Under the pieces are notes generated by a model. It did not search any database and was not told the origin of the DNA. It was given only the letters and a program-made list of their open reading frames with translations. Positions 1 through 9,156 of a stretch of 64,000 nucleotides of DNA are shown piece after piece (within the stretch, counting starts at the first letter, position 1; each line of letters begins with the position of its first letter). Position numbers and translations under genes: made by a program. Origin of the DNA: Allobosea sp. 117 (GTDB lineage Bacteria; Pseudomonadota; Alphaproteobacteria; Rhizobiales; Xanthobacteraceae); contig NZ_JNLC01000014.1 of assembly GCF_000702305.1 (NCBI RefSeq), forward strand, positions 186,001-250,000, in the 5' to 3' direction.

Positions 1-2
1 CG

Positions 3-698
3 CGCACCACGCTCCGGCAGGCGCTCGGCACGGCGCTCGGCCACGAGCTCGTGGCGACCTATGAGCGGCTGTCCGTGCCGGACCCCTATGTGCCGGACGC
101 GGCCTCGGCCGGGCGGCGGTCGCTGAAGAACATGTGCCTCGACCTCCTGGCGACCGCCGGCGCCGGCGACGGGGTCGCCCGCGCCCTCGCGCTCTACCGC
201 GCCGCCGACAACATGACGGACCGCTTCTCCGCCCTGTCCACGCTGGCGCATTCCGCCAGGGACGCGCGCGAGGAGGCGCTGGCGGACTTCTACGAGCGGT
301 TCCGCGACGAGCCGCTGGTGGTCGACAAATGGCTCGCCCTGCAGGCGCAGATCGCCGAGCCGGGAACGCTCGACCGGGTGCGCGCACTGACCAAGCATGC
401 CGCCTTCTCCATGGGCAACCCGAACCGCGTGCGGTCGCTGATCGGCACCTTCGCCGGCGCCAATCCCACCCAGTTCCACCGCGCCGACGGCGCCGGGCAC
501 AGCTTCGTCGCCGACACCGTGCTGACGCTCGACGGCCGGAACCCGCAGGTCGCGGCGCGCCTGCTCGCCGCCTTCAAGAGCTGGCGCTCGCTGGAGACCG
601 TGCGCCGGAATTCGGCCGAGGCGGCCCTGAAGCGGGTCGCCGACACGCCGGGGCTGTCGCCCGACGTGTCCGACATCGCGACACGCTCGCTGGCATGA
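3..698 (+). CDS. pepN: Aminopeptidase N, C-terminal part (truncated by window edge)
   Basis: The frame is open from the left edge and gives the last 231 residues of an M1-family aminopeptidase N, a cytosolic zinc enzyme that removes N-terminal residues from peptides. The visible part matches the helical C-terminal domain, with family-typical stretches such as CLDLLA, ADNMTDRFSALSTLA and VVDKWLALQA. The zinc-binding HExxH site lies outside the window, so catalytic integrity cannot be judged. A GTG at 51 is internal and is not the start. The next gene starts 63 bp downstream on the same strand; nothing links the two functionally. Confidence 0.82.
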   Translation, partial: RTTLRQALGTALGHELVATYERLSVPDPYVPDAASAGRRSLKNMCLDLLATAGAGDGVARALALYRAADNMTDRFSALSTLAHSARDAREEALADFYERFRDEPLVVDKWLALQAQIAEPGTLDRVRALTKHAAFSMGNPNRVRSLIGTFAGANPTQFHRADGAGHSFVADTVLTLDGRNPQVAARLLAAFKSWRSLETVRRNSAEAALKRVADTPGLSPDVSDIATRSLA

Positions 699-761
699 AA
701 TCTGCGTCCGATCTCTGCTATAAGGGAGCCAGTTGACGGCAGGCGGGACTTCGAGAGTTTC

Positions 762-2252
762 ATGAAGGCGACGAAGTCTCCGCCCGGCTCACGGTCGACA
801 GGCAAGCGGGCCGCCTCGCCGCCGGACGTGGCGGAGGTCTATGAGCACGCGCCGGTGGCGCTCTGCGTCATCGATCCCGCCTTGCGCTACGTCGCCGCCA
901 ATGACTGCTTCGCGCGCCTGCTGGAGCGCGCCGCCGGGGACGTGGTGGGCCGCTCGGTGGAGGAATGCGCCCCCTTCGCGGTGGATGCCGTCCGCCAGAA
1001 GCTGGCGCGGGCGGCGGCGGGCCTCGCGGTACCGCCGCGCGAATTCCACCACCCGGAGAGCGGCCGCAGCTTCCTCATCCATACCAGCGTGCTGCGCGAC
1101 GGGGCGGGAAACGTCAGCGGGCTGTCGATCGCGCTCGTCGACATCACCGAGCGCAAGCAGGCGGAGTCGGACCTCGCCCGCGCCGACGAGCGCAGCGCCT
1201 TCGCGCTGGAGAGCGCCGGGCAATGGGTGTGGGAGCTCGACGTGCCGAGCAACACGGTCTGGCGTTCCCCGCACTGGAAGAAGCTGCTCGGCTACCGGAG
1301 AGACGAAAGCACCGCCGATGACGAGGACCTCGCCTGGAAGATCGTGCACCCGGCCGATCGCGCGCGCGCCAGCCGGGCGCTGGCGCGAATCCTCTCCGGC
1401 GGAGAGCGCCAGTTCGAGGCCACCTACCGCATCCGCCACAAGGACGGGCGCTGGCGCTGGGTGCTGAGCCGCGGCTCGGTGGTGGAATTCGCCGCGGACG
1501 GCTCACCGCTCAGGGTGCTGGCGACCAGCGTCGACATCACCCGCCAGAAGCATGTCGAGGAGGAGCTCGCGGCCACGGTGCGCCAGCGCCGGGCGCTGGA
1601 GAGCGAGCTGATCCGCGCCAACCGGCGGCTCACCATGCTCTCCGAGATGGATCCGCTGACCGAGCTGCCGAACCGGCGCAAGTTCGACACCGTGCTCGGC
1701 CGCGAGTTCCGGCGCACGCAGCGCGGCCGCCCGTCCATGGCGCTGGTGATGATCGACGTCGACCACTTCAAGAATTTCAACGATCTCTACGGCCACCCTG
1801 CCGGCGACGAGTGCCTGTGCCGGGTCGCGGAGGCGCTGCGCGACACGCTGCGGCGCTCCGGCGACATCGTCAGCCGCTATGGCGGCGAGGAATTCGCCGC
1901 CGTGCTGACCGACACCGACGAGGTCGGGGCCATCGAGATCGCCGCGCGCATGGCCGGGTGCGTGCGCGCGCTCGCCATCGCCCATGCCGGCAGCCCGCAC
2001 GGCTTCGTGACGGTCAGCATAGGGCTCAGCACGTTCATGCCGGACGCGAGCGACGACCCCGCCTCGTCACGAAATCTCATGCGCGCGGCCGACAAGGCGC
2101 TCTACGCCGCCAAGGAGGGCGGGCGCAGCCGCTTGGCGATCGGCCGGCTCGCCTCGGACAGCGAGATCAAGGTCGAGCTCGTCGCCGGCGGCGGGCTCGG
2201 CACCGATCCGGGCGGCGTGCCGGATGCCGCCGCCCGCAGCCCCGTTCAGTAG
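762..2252 (+). CDS. PAS-PAS-GGDEF diguanylate cyclase
   Basis: This 496-residue protein should make the second messenger c-di-GMP from two GTP. Two PAS sensor domains (about residues 20-140 and 150-275, each ending in a DITERKQ- or DITRQK-type motif) precede a GGDEF domain (about 300-460). The active-site loop reads RYGGEEF. An RxxD inhibitory site (RSGD) sits five residues upstream, so product inhibition is likely. No membrane segment is visible, so a cytosolic sensor is expected; the ligand is unknown. The start at 762 has only a weak GAGAG-like ribosome site. The 3' end overlaps the convergent Fae-like gene by 7 bp. No EAL domain follows. Confidence 0.9.
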   Translation: MKATKSPPGSRSTGKRAASPPDVAEVYEHAPVALCVIDPALRYVAANDCFARLLERAAGDVVGRSVEECAPFAVDAVRQKLARAAAGLAVPPREFHHPESGRSFLIHTSVLRDGAGNVSGLSIALVDITERKQAESDLARADERSAFALESAGQWVWELDVPSNTVWRSPHWKKLLGYRRDESTADDEDLAWKIVHPADRARASRALARILSGGERQFEATYRIRHKDGRWRWVLSRGSVVEFAADGSPLRVLATSVDITRQKHVEEELAATVRQRRALESELIRANRRLTMLSEMDPLTELPNRRKFDTVLGREFRRTQRGRPSMALVMIDVDHFKNFNDLYGHPAGDECLCRVAEALRDTLRRSGDIVSRYGGEEFAAVLTDTDEVGAIEIAARMAGCVRALAIAHAGSPHGFVTVSIGLSTFMPDASDDPASSRNLMRAADKALYAAKEGGRSRLAIGRLASDSEIKVELVAGGGLGTDPGGVPDAAARSPVQ

Positions 2253-2785
2253 TCGACCACGCCGTCGAGCGCGTAGTGCTTGACGCTCTTGCGGTTGGCG
2301 ATGAGCTGATCGACCGTCGGCTCGCCCTTCATGGCGCGGTCGAGCGCGATCTTCATCGCCTCATAATTGGTGCGGTAGAGGTCGGCCTTGTCGAGGTTGG
2401 CATCCTCGGCGCAGCGCGGATCGAGCCACACCATCACGATCATGCAGATCTCGTCGGCCTGATCCTTCGGCAGGATGCCCTCGGCGAGCGCGTCGACGAT
2501 GGCATCGCCGATGGCGCCCTGCACGACGCCGCCGAGCAGGTCGACATATTCCAGCGTGTGGATGGTCGCCTTGGTGGTCATCATCGTCGCCGGGCGCACC
2601 ATCTGGTTGAGGTCGCGCACCACGAACATGCGGGTGTGGCCCTGCACCTGGCCCATCATCGACGCGAAGGCATGGCCGGCCGGGCCGCGCACCGACCCGA
2701 TCAGCACTTCCGGCATCGCATCGGTGAACTGGCCGTCGGCGGCGAGCACCGTCGCCTCGCCGGTGCGGAACCATATGTCGCTCAT
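2246..2785 (-). CDS. Formaldehyde-activating enzyme (Fae) family protein, probably non-canonical
   Basis: The 179-residue product resembles Fae, which condenses formaldehyde with tetrahydromethanopterin in methylotrophs. Shared blocks include GEATVL, AVAEGI-like DALAEGILP, the C-terminal NYEAMKIALDRAMKGEP and the RKS-H end. By eye alignment the His acting as general acid in characterised Fae (in AHIDLIIG) is Met24 here (AMPEVLIG). It may therefore be one of the Fae paralogues of unknown activity and not the methylotrophy enzyme. The start at 2785 is chosen because GGAGGA lies just upstream; an extension to 2851 looks non-coding. No other methanopterin-pathway gene is nearby. Confidence 0.78.
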   Translation of the reverse strand: MSDIWFRTGEATVLAADGQFTDAMPEVLIGSVRGPAGHAFASMMGQVQGHTRMFVVRDLNQMVRPATMMTTKATIHTLEYVDLLGGVVQGAIGDAIVDALAEGILPKDQADEICMIVMVWLDPRCAEDANLDKADLYRTNYEAMKIALDRAMKGEPTVDQLIANRKSVKHYALDGVVDY

Positions 2786-2954
2786 CACTTTCCTCCGGAA
2801 ATCCCGCGCGGGCCGCAAAGCCGGCCGCCGCAACGGGCGAGCGCATAGCATCCGGCCCGGTCCGGCGTCGAGCGGGGCAGCCGCGGCACATCGTTCCGCG
2901 CCTCAAGGTTGTCGAAACGGTAACTTGACTCTCAAGGACTCTGGACTGGTGCCG

Positions 2955-2973
2955 ACGATTCGATTCAAATCGT
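2955..2973. promoter_or_regulatory. Inverted repeat in divergent fae-like / kinase intergenic region
   Basis: ACGATT and AATCGT arms separated by 7 bases lie in the 261-bp region between the divergently transcribed Fae-like gene and the histidine kinase gene. The arms could be a regulator site for either gene. The rest of the spacer shows no convincing promoter. Seen in sequence only; no known regulator matches it. Confidence 0.25.
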
Positions 2974-3046
2974 AGTGATTCGGAGAGATGCGGCACGTCC
3001 CTCCGTTCACGTGGGACAGTAATACGGACTTCGGGGGAGGCCGGCG

Positions 3047-5359
3047 ATGGCACGCGCCAACGCTGCGGGCGCGTCTGCGCGTGTGCAGGCCATGCGAGGG
3101 CTGGCACGCTCTGTGGCGAAACCAGCCTATCAACGGCTGGTCGACGCCGAACCCATCCTGCGCCGTACCGTTCCCGCCCTGATCGTCGCCTTCACCGTCA
3201 TCGTCGCGGTCGCCGCGGTCATCCAGATCCGCGCGCATCATGCCGAAGCCGTCGCCGACGCCAAGGACCAGCTCGCCCTGTTCGTGCTGGCGACGGCCCA
3301 TCAGGTCGGCCGCTCCGGGAACGACGCCTCGCCCGAGCAGCAGTTGCAGAACGCGCTGCCGCCGCGCGCCGCCGAAAGCGGCCGGCGCTTCGCGCTGATC
3401 GACGGCGGCGGGCGTGTGGTCGCCGTGCATGACGGCGCGGCGCGCGGCGTCGCCGCCTTCAGCGACCTGCTCGCCAACATCCAGGCCCTCGCCGTCTTCG
3501 CCGAGAATGCCGGCGTGCTCGACGTCGCGCTGGGCGACGGCACGCCCGTCTTCGCCACGGTCCGCAACCTGCCGAACGGCACGGGCCAGGTGATGGCGCT
3601 GCAGCCGGTGCGCACCGCGCTCGCCACCTGGCGATCCGACACCATCCTCACCGTCACGCTGCTCACCACTACCGGCGCCGTGCTGCTGATCCTCGGCTTC
3701 GCCTTCCACTGGCAGGCGACGCGGGCGCGCGAAGCCGACAACATCTACGACACGGTGCGCGAGCGCATCGACACCGCGCTCAGCAGCGGGCGCTGCGGCC
3801 TGTGGGACTGGGACATGGGCCGCGGGCGGATGTTCTGGTCAGACTCCATGTTCGAGATCCTCGGCCACGAGCCGCGCGACGAGCTCATCTCCTTCGGCGA
3901 GGTGAGCGCGCTGATCCATCCGGACGACGTCAACCTCTACGAGCTCGCCAAGGAGATCGCCAGCGAGCCGGGGCGCATCATCGACCGCATCTTCCGCATG
4001 AAGAACGCCGCAGGCGAATGGCTCTGGCTGCGCGCCCGCGCCGAGGTGGTGGCGCAGGCCAATGGCGAGCCGCCGCATCTCGTCGGCATCGCTGTCGACG
4101 TCACCGAGGAGCAGCGCCTCGCCGAGCGCACCGCCACCGCAGACATACGCCTGCGCGACGCCATCGAGACCATCTCCGAGTCCTTCGTGCTGTGGGACAG
4201 CTTCAACCACCTCGTGATGTGCAACTCGAAGTTCCAGTCGCTGCACGGTCTCGCCGACGAGCTCACCTTGCCCGGCACGCCCTATCAGGCGATCGCCCGC
4301 CATGCGCGCCAGCCGGTGGTGCGCACTCCCTTGAAATCCGAGGACCGGCCGGAGGAAGGTGCTCGCGCCTTCGAAGCGCAGATCGAGAGCGGCCGCTGGC
4401 TCAAGATCGCTGAGCGGCGCACCAAGGACGGCGGCTTCGTCTCGGTCGGCACCGACATCACCGCGCTGAAGCGCCACGAAGAGCGGCTGATGGAGAGCGA
4501 GAAGCGGCTGATGGCGCTGGTCGCCGACCTGCGCAAATCGCAGCAGACGCTCGAATTCCAGGCCCAGCAGCTCGCCGAGCTGGCGCAGAACTACGCCGAC
4601 GAGAAGACCCGGGCCGAGCAGGCCAACCGGGCGAAGTCAGAATTCCTCGCCAATATGAGCCACGAGCTGCGCACCCCGCTCAACGCCATCATCGGCTTCT
4701 CGGAGCTGATGGAAAGCGGCCTGTTCGGCCCGCTCGGCTGCGACAAGTACGGTGAATACTGCCGCGACATCCGCGACAGCGGGCGCTATCTGCTCGACGT
4801 CATCAACGACATTCTCGACATGTCGCGCATCGAGGCCGGCCGGGTGCAGCTCAACATGCAGCCGATGCGGCTCGACGAGGTGGTGGCGGATGCGGTGCGC
4901 GTCATGGCCGTGCGCGCCGAGGAGAAGAAGCTCGCCGTCGTCACCGAGGTGGATGCCGACGTCACCTTGGAGGCGGACAAGCGGGCGCTGAAGCAGATCA
5001 CCCTCAACCTGCTGTCCAACGCCATCAAGTTCACGCCCGAAGGCGGACAGATCGCGCTGCGCACGCGCCTCACCAAGCAGTCGGCGCTGTTCGTGGTGGA
5101 GGATACCGGCATTGGTATCCCGAAGGGCGCGCTCGCCAAGATCGGCAAGCCGTTCGAGCAGGTCGAGAGCCAGTTCACCAAGACCTACAAGGGCAGCGGC
5201 CTCGGCCTCGCCATCGCCAAGTCGCTGATCGAGCTGCATGGCGGCACCATGCGCATCCGCTCCACGGAAGGCTCCGGCACCACGGTGATCGTCCGCCTGC
5301 CGCTCAATGGCCGGCTGGGCCGGACCTACCGCGCCTCGCTGGAGGACGTCACCGCCTGA
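3047..5359 (+). CDS. Membrane PAS-domain sensor histidine kinase (PleC/DivJ/PdhS type)
   Basis: This 770-residue kinase has a membrane segment at about 41-60, a periplasmic region, a second segment at about 199-221, PAS domains (about 243-355 and 365-470), a coiled coil, then HisKA and HATPase domains. The H-box SHELRTPLNAIIGFSEL places the phosphorylated His at about 539. N- and G-boxes (LLSNAIKFTP, DTGIGI, GSGLGLAIA) are intact. There is no receiver domain. The segment around the H-box resembles kinases of the alphaproteobacterial DivK pathway, but PAS kinases are too many for a firm name. A strong GGGGGAGG ribosome site precedes ATG 3047. No partner regulator gene is adjacent. Confidence 0.85.
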   Translation: MARANAAGASARVQAMRGLARSVAKPAYQRLVDAEPILRRTVPALIVAFTVIVAVAAVIQIRAHHAEAVADAKDQLALFVLATAHQVGRSGNDASPEQQLQNALPPRAAESGRRFALIDGGGRVVAVHDGAARGVAAFSDLLANIQALAVFAENAGVLDVALGDGTPVFATVRNLPNGTGQVMALQPVRTALATWRSDTILTVTLLTTTGAVLLILGFAFHWQATRAREADNIYDTVRERIDTALSSGRCGLWDWDMGRGRMFWSDSMFEILGHEPRDELISFGEVSALIHPDDVNLYELAKEIASEPGRIIDRIFRMKNAAGEWLWLRARAEVVAQANGEPPHLVGIAVDVTEEQRLAERTATADIRLRDAIETISESFVLWDSFNHLVMCNSKFQSLHGLADELTLPGTPYQAIARHARQPVVRTPLKSEDRPEEGARAFEAQIESGRWLKIAERRTKDGGFVSVGTDITALKRHEERLMESEKRLMALVADLRKSQQTLEFQAQQLAELAQNYADEKTRAEQANRAKSEFLANMSHELRTPLNAIIGFSELMESGLFGPLGCDKYGEYCRDIRDSGRYLLDVINDILDMSRIEAGRVQLNMQPMRLDEVVADAVRVMAVRAEEKKLAVVTEVDADVTLEADKRALKQITLNLLSNAIKFTPEGGQIALRTRLTKQSALFVVEDTGIGIPKGALAKIGKPFEQVESQFTKTYKGSGLGLAIAKSLIELHGGTMRIRSTEGSGTTVIVRLPLNGRLGRTYRASLEDVTA

Positions 5360-5371
5360 GCACCCGGCGCC

Positions 5372-5785
5372 TCAGGGCGCGGTCAGCGTCCGCGAGAGCA
5401 TGGTCTTGTCGAACGGCTTGTCGCCGGCCGGCAGACCGTTCTTCTGCAGGATGTAGGCGGTGATCGGCAGCAGCGTGGAATCGGGCAGCGAGCCGGGATT
5501 GGTCGCCGGCATGGCGCTGTGCTCGAAGCCGTAGAGATTCGACAGCGGCTGGTTGCCCCATTTGTCGAGGAAGGCCTTGCCGATCAGCGCCGGTCCCAGG
5601 GCGCCGGTCAGATCTGGCCGATGACATTGCGCGCAGTTGTCGTTGAACAGGATCATGCCCTGGCTGGCCTGATCCTGCGTGTAGAAGCCGGCGGCCGGCG
5701 TCTGGGCGCCGGCGAGCGAAAGTCCGGCGGTCGCGGCGGCGGCACCGGCCAGCGCACAGGCCATCAGGATCGTGGAACGATGCAT
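5372..5785 (-). CDS. Small periplasmic c-type cytochrome
   Basis: The 137-residue precursor has an N-terminal signal peptide ending near the AGAQ segment and one CAQCH haem-attachment motif. Downstream methionines (SAMPATNPG) may provide the axial ligand. It is a mono-haem class I cytochrome, probably exported and matured by the Ccm system encoded at 13.2-17.2 kb. ATG 5785 is chosen because it follows a GGAGGA ribosome site and begins the signal peptide. The 5' leader starts inside a dispersed palindromic repeat (5798-5913), so the promoter must lie within or beyond that repeat. The electron partner is unknown. Confidence 0.85.
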   Translation of the reverse strand: MHRSTILMACALAGAAAATAGLSLAGAQTPAAGFYTQDQASQGMILFNDNCAQCHRPDLTGALGPALIGKAFLDKWGNQPLSNLYGFEHSAMPATNPGSLPDSTLLPITAYILQKNGLPAGDKPFDKTMLSRTLTAP

Positions 5786-5797
5786 GTCTTCCTCCCG

Positions 5798-5913
5798 AGA
5801 GCATTTTCCGCGAAAGTTTGATCGACTTTCGCGATCAGAAAATGCTCCAGCCAATTGAATCGAGAGCGCTTTCTTGTCGATCAGGTGATTCCACCTGATC
5901 GGAAAGAGCTCTC
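5798..5913 (+). repeat. Dispersed double-palindrome repeat, family 1, copy A
   Basis: About 116 bp made of two imperfect palindromes, one framed by GAGCATTTTCCGCGAAAG and CTTTCGCG...AAAATGCTC, the other by GAGAGCGCTTTC and GAAAGAGCTCTC. They are joined by CAGCCAATTGAATC. A nearly identical copy lies in opposite orientation at 17263-17376, with only a handful of differences by eye. The element sits in the 5' leader of the cytochrome c gene. It resembles REP/BIME-type bacterial repeats. Confidence 0.85.
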
Positions 5914-5965
5914 GCCGTCCGGCTTGGCGCGGACGTGCCGATCCTAGTTTAGAGGAAGACCAAGG

Positions 5966-6014
5966 TAAGCGACACGCCGCGCGAACCGGTGTCCGCTTGG
6001 CTCGAAAACGCTCT
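5966..6014. repeat. Short dispersed palindrome-associated sequence next to glnE stop
   Basis: The sequence around CGCGAACCGGTGTCCGCTTG followed by GAAAACGCTCTA matches a repeat type common in Bradyrhizobium-like genomes. It runs into the glnE stop codon. Only this copy was noticed in the window, so its identity as a repeat rests on familiarity with related genomes. Confidence 0.4.
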
Positions 6015-9003
6015 AGGCGCGCTTGCGCCGGCGCTTGGCCGCCGGTGCCTCCAGCAGGCGCTCGAAGGCGGCCCGCACCTGCGCCTGCGTCTCCGCCAAA
6101 TGCGCCTCCAGCGTCGAGAAGTCCGGCATGGCGCCGGCGCGGGCGAGCAGGCGGCGCAATGCCGGGCTCGCCTCGGCCGGCTTGAAGGGTGCGGAGACGG
6201 CGAGCCGCAGCACCTGCGTCAGGTCGTGCAGCAGGCGGCAGGCATCGCCCAGCAACTGCCCGTCCTGCGCGTCGATGAGCCCGGCCCGCGTGGCGTTGGC
6301 GATCACCCGCGCGGTCGCGGTGTCGATGATGTCCGGGTGCCCCGCGGCGTGAGCGAGGACGAGATATTGGGCGATGAACTCGATATCGACGAGGCCGCCG
6401 CGTGCATATTTCAGGTCCCAGCGCTCGCTGTCGCCCTTGTCGTCGGCGATGGCGCCACGCATGTCGAGGATATCGGCGGCGGTGCGGGCCGCATCGCGCG
6501 GACGGCGCAGCACGCGGGCGATCGCCGCCTCCACCTTCTTCCGGAAGGCCGGCGAGGCGGAGACCACGCGGGCGCGGGTGAGCGCCATATGCTCCCAGGT
6601 CCAGGCCTCGTCGCTCTGATAGGTGACGAAGCCGGAAAGCCGCGTCGCCACCGGCCCGGCCCGGCCGGAGGGGCGCAGCCGCAGATCCACCTCATAGAGC
6701 TGGCCGGCATTGGTCGGGGTGGTGAGCGCGGAAACGAGCCGCTGCGTCAGCCGCGCGAAATACTGCGCGCCATAGAGCTTGCGCGGCCCCGCCGATTCCG
6801 GGTGCTTGTCGTCGAACTCGTAGAGCACGATGAGGTCGAGGTCGGAGCCGGCGGTCATCTCGCGCCCGCCGAGCTTGCCCATGGCGAGCACCGCGACCTC
6901 GGCGCCCTTCAAGGCGCCGTGCGCCTCGGTGAAACGCTCCACGACGGAGCGGTGGAGCGCGCGGATGAGCACGTCGGCGAGCCGCGCGAAGGCCTCGCCC
7001 GCCTGCGCCGCCGGCAGGGTGCCGGAGAGGATGCGCACGCCGATCAGCACGTGCTGCTCCTGCCGGAAGCGGCGGGCGCGGTCGAGCAGGTCCTCCTCGT
7101 CCTCGGCATCGGCGAGCAGCGCGGCGAGCCGCGCCTCCAGCGCCGCCTCGTCCGGCAAAGCGCCGAAGAAGGCGGGATCGAGCAGCGCGTCGATCAGGGT
7201 CGGACGGTGCGCCAGCATCTCGCCGAGGCGCGGCGCGGTGCCGAGGATGGTCGCCAGCAGCCGCACCAGATCGGGATTGCGGGCGAGCGCCGAGAGCAGC
7301 CGCACGCCGACCGGCAGCTCCTGCAGGAAGCGGTCCGCCGCCACCAGCGCCGCGTCCGGCGCGCCGCCGCGCGCCAGCTCGTCCAGCAGCAGCGGCACGA
7401 TGGCGGAAAGATGCTCGCGCGCGGTGGGGTTCTTCAGCGCGCGGTATCGTCCGGCCCGCCAGCCGCGCACGATGGCGCTGGCCGCCTTCGGCTCGGCATA
7501 GCCGAGGCGATGCAGCGTCGCCAGCGTCTCGCGGTCGTCGGCCTTCGCCGGGAATTCGAGGCGCCCCTCGATCGCCGCGCGGGGCGGGGCGCCCTCGAAC
7601 AGCTTCGAATAGTGGTGCTGGACGCGGGTGAGCCGCTCGACCAGCGCCTTGGCGAAGGCGTCGCGCGACTTGTAGCCCATGAACAGCGCGAACCGCGCCA
7701 GCTCCTCCTTGTCCTCGGGCAGGGAATGGGTCTGCGCGTCGGCGACCATCTGCAGCCGGTGCTCGACGCGGCGCAGATAGAGATAGGCCTCGTGGAGCTC
7801 GTCGCGCGCCTGCGAGACGATCCACCCCTCGGCGGCGAGGCGGTCCAGCGCCTCCAGCGTGCGCGGCGAGCGTAGCGCCGGATCGCGGCCGCCGGCGATG
7901 AGCTGCTGGGTCTGCACGAAGAACTCGATCTCGCGGATACCGCCGCGCCCGAGCTTGACGTTGTGGCCTTCCACCGCCACCGCCGCGTGACCGCGAAAGG
8001 CGTGGATCTCCTGCTTCATGGCGTGCACGTCGGCGACCGCCGCATAGTCGAGCGCGCGGCGCCAGACGAAGGGCTGGAGCTGGCGCAGGAAGGCGTAGCC
8101 GAAGGCGATGTCGCCGGCGATGGGGCGCGCCTTGATATAGGCCGCGCGCTCCCAGGTGGCGCCTTCGCGCTCGTAATAGTCGAGCGCGGCGTCGATCGAG
8201 AGCGCGATCTGCGTCGAGGCCGGGTCCGGCCGCAGGCGCAGGTCGACGCGGGCGACATAGCCATCGCCGGTGCGCTCCTGGATGAGGCGCACAAGCTGCT
8301 TGGTCAGCCGCACGAAGAATGGCGCGGCCTCGACGCTGCCGGCGAGCGGGGCGGCGGGGTCGTAGACGACGACGAGATCGACGTCGCTCGAATAGTTCAG
8401 CTCATGGGCGCCGTGCTTGCCCATGGCGATGACGGCATAGCCGGACCCCTCCCCGTTCGGGCCGACCACCTTGCGCAGCTTCTTGGCCGCCACCGCCTCG
8501 CGCATCAGGAAGCCGACGGCGGCGGCGATCGCCGTATCGGCGGTGTCGGTGAGGGCGCCGGTCACCGCGTCGAGGTCGAAGGTGCCGCCGATGTCGGCCA
8601 GCGCGACGGTCAGCGCGGTCTCGGCGCGCAGCGCCCGGACTTCGCGCATCAGCTCGTCCTCGTCGCGGGTGGCGCCGGCGCGCTGCGTCGCGCCCGCCCG
8701 CGCGGCGGCGAGGCCCGCCACCGGATCAGAGGAGAGGATGCGGAAGAGCCGCGCCGGATCGGCGCGGATCAGGTCGGTGAGGAAGGGAGCGTTCTCGGCC
8801 ACCGATTCGAGAACGGTGCGGGCGGTCGGGTGTGCCGCGAGGAGCTTTCCAAGGCCGGTCCGGACCTTGGCCGGGGCAGCGGCGATCGCGTCGGCGAGCT
8901 GTCCGCTCGCATGTTCCGGCTCGCGAAGCCGCGGCGCCTCGACCATGCGGGAGGCGAGCATATCCCCGCCGCTATCGGCTCCTGCCCCGCGTCTTCCCGG
9001 CAT
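6013..9003 (-). CDS. glnE: Bifunctional glutamine synthetase adenylyltransferase/adenylyl-removing enzyme
   Basis: The 996-residue product adds and removes AMP on glutamine synthetase in response to PII proteins, tuning nitrogen assimilation. It contains two nucleotidyltransferase domains, each with a metal-binding motif: SSDVDLVVVYD in the N-terminal deadenylylase half and GSDLDLIVLYE in the C-terminal adenylylase half. A helical linker joins them. Length fits the family. ATG 9003 (MPGRRG) is preferred over the longer frame to 9123 because GGAG lies at proper spacing and the extension runs into a palindromic repeat. It follows the regulator/kinase genes on the same strand, as in other rhizobia. 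The stop codon lies in a repeat. Confidence 0.95.
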   Translation of the reverse strand: MPGRRGAGADSGGDMLASRMVEAPRLREPEHASGQLADAIAAAPAKVRTGLGKLLAAHPTARTVLESVAENAPFLTDLIRADPARLFRILSSDPVAGLAAARAGATQRAGATRDEDELMREVRALRAETALTVALADIGGTFDLDAVTGALTDTADTAIAAAVGFLMREAVAAKKLRKVVGPNGEGSGYAVIAMGKHGAHELNYSSDVDLVVVYDPAAPLAGSVEAAPFFVRLTKQLVRLIQERTGDGYVARVDLRLRPDPASTQIALSIDAALDYYEREGATWERAAYIKARPIAGDIAFGYAFLRQLQPFVWRRALDYAAVADVHAMKQEIHAFRGHAAVAVEGHNVKLGRGGIREIEFFVQTQQLIAGGRDPALRSPRTLEALDRLAAEGWIVSQARDELHEAYLYLRRVEHRLQMVADAQTHSLPEDKEELARFALFMGYKSRDAFAKALVERLTRVQHHYSKLFEGAPPRAAIEGRLEFPAKADDRETLATLHRLGYAEPKAASAIVRGWRAGRYRALKNPTAREHLSAIVPLLLDELARGGAPDAALVAADRFLQELPVGVRLLSALARNPDLVRLLATILGTAPRLGEMLAHRPTLIDALLDPAFFGALPDEAALEARLAALLADAEDEEDLLDRARRFRQEQHVLIGVRILSGTLPAAQAGEAFARLADVLIRALHRSVVERFTEAHGALKGAEVAVLAMGKLGGREMTAGSDLDLIVLYEFDDKHPESAGPRKLYGAQYFARLTQRLVSALTTPTNAGQLYEVDLRLRPSGRAGPVATRLSGFVTYQSDEAWTWEHMALTRARVVSASPAFRKKVEAAIARVLRRPRDAARTAADILDMRGAIADDKGDSERWDLKYARGGLVDIEFIAQYLVLAHAAGHPDIIDTATARVIANATRAGLIDAQDGQLLGDACRLLHDLTQVLRLAVSAPFKPAEASPALRRLLARAGAMPDFSTLEAHLAETQAQVRAAFERLLEAPAAKRRRKRA

Positions 9004-9118
9004 CCGGTCTCCTTCTCTGGCTGGCCTGCCCAATTTTACAGCACACTCCTTTCCAAAGTGCAGCCCCGACGCTTGTGAAGGGCTGCCGCCTGCCGGGCTC
9101 ACCGCACCTCGGTGCATC

Positions 9119-9148
9119 GTCATGGCCGGGCTTGTCCCGGCCGTGCCG
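9119..9148. repeat. Family 4 palindrome (GGCCGGG hairpin)
   Basis: CATGGCCGGGCTTGTCCCGG continuing into CC forms a GGCCGGG/CCCGGCC hairpin between the kinase stop (9157) and glnE. Related hairpins occur at about 40112-40142 and 63820-63843. There is no T-run here, so it is a dispersed palindrome that may weaken read-through rather than a classical terminator. Confidence 0.6.
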
Positions 9149-9156
9149 GCGGGAGA

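Noticed and set aside
5989-7875. A 628-codon plus-strand frame opposite glnE
   Set aside because: Antisense shadow of glnE, whose two nucleotidyltransferase motifs are intact on the minus strand.
9119-9148. GGCCGGG/CCCGGCC hairpin, considered as an intrinsic terminator
   Set aside because: No T-run on either strand; it is classed as a dispersed palindrome. The related hairpin at 63820 does have a T-run.
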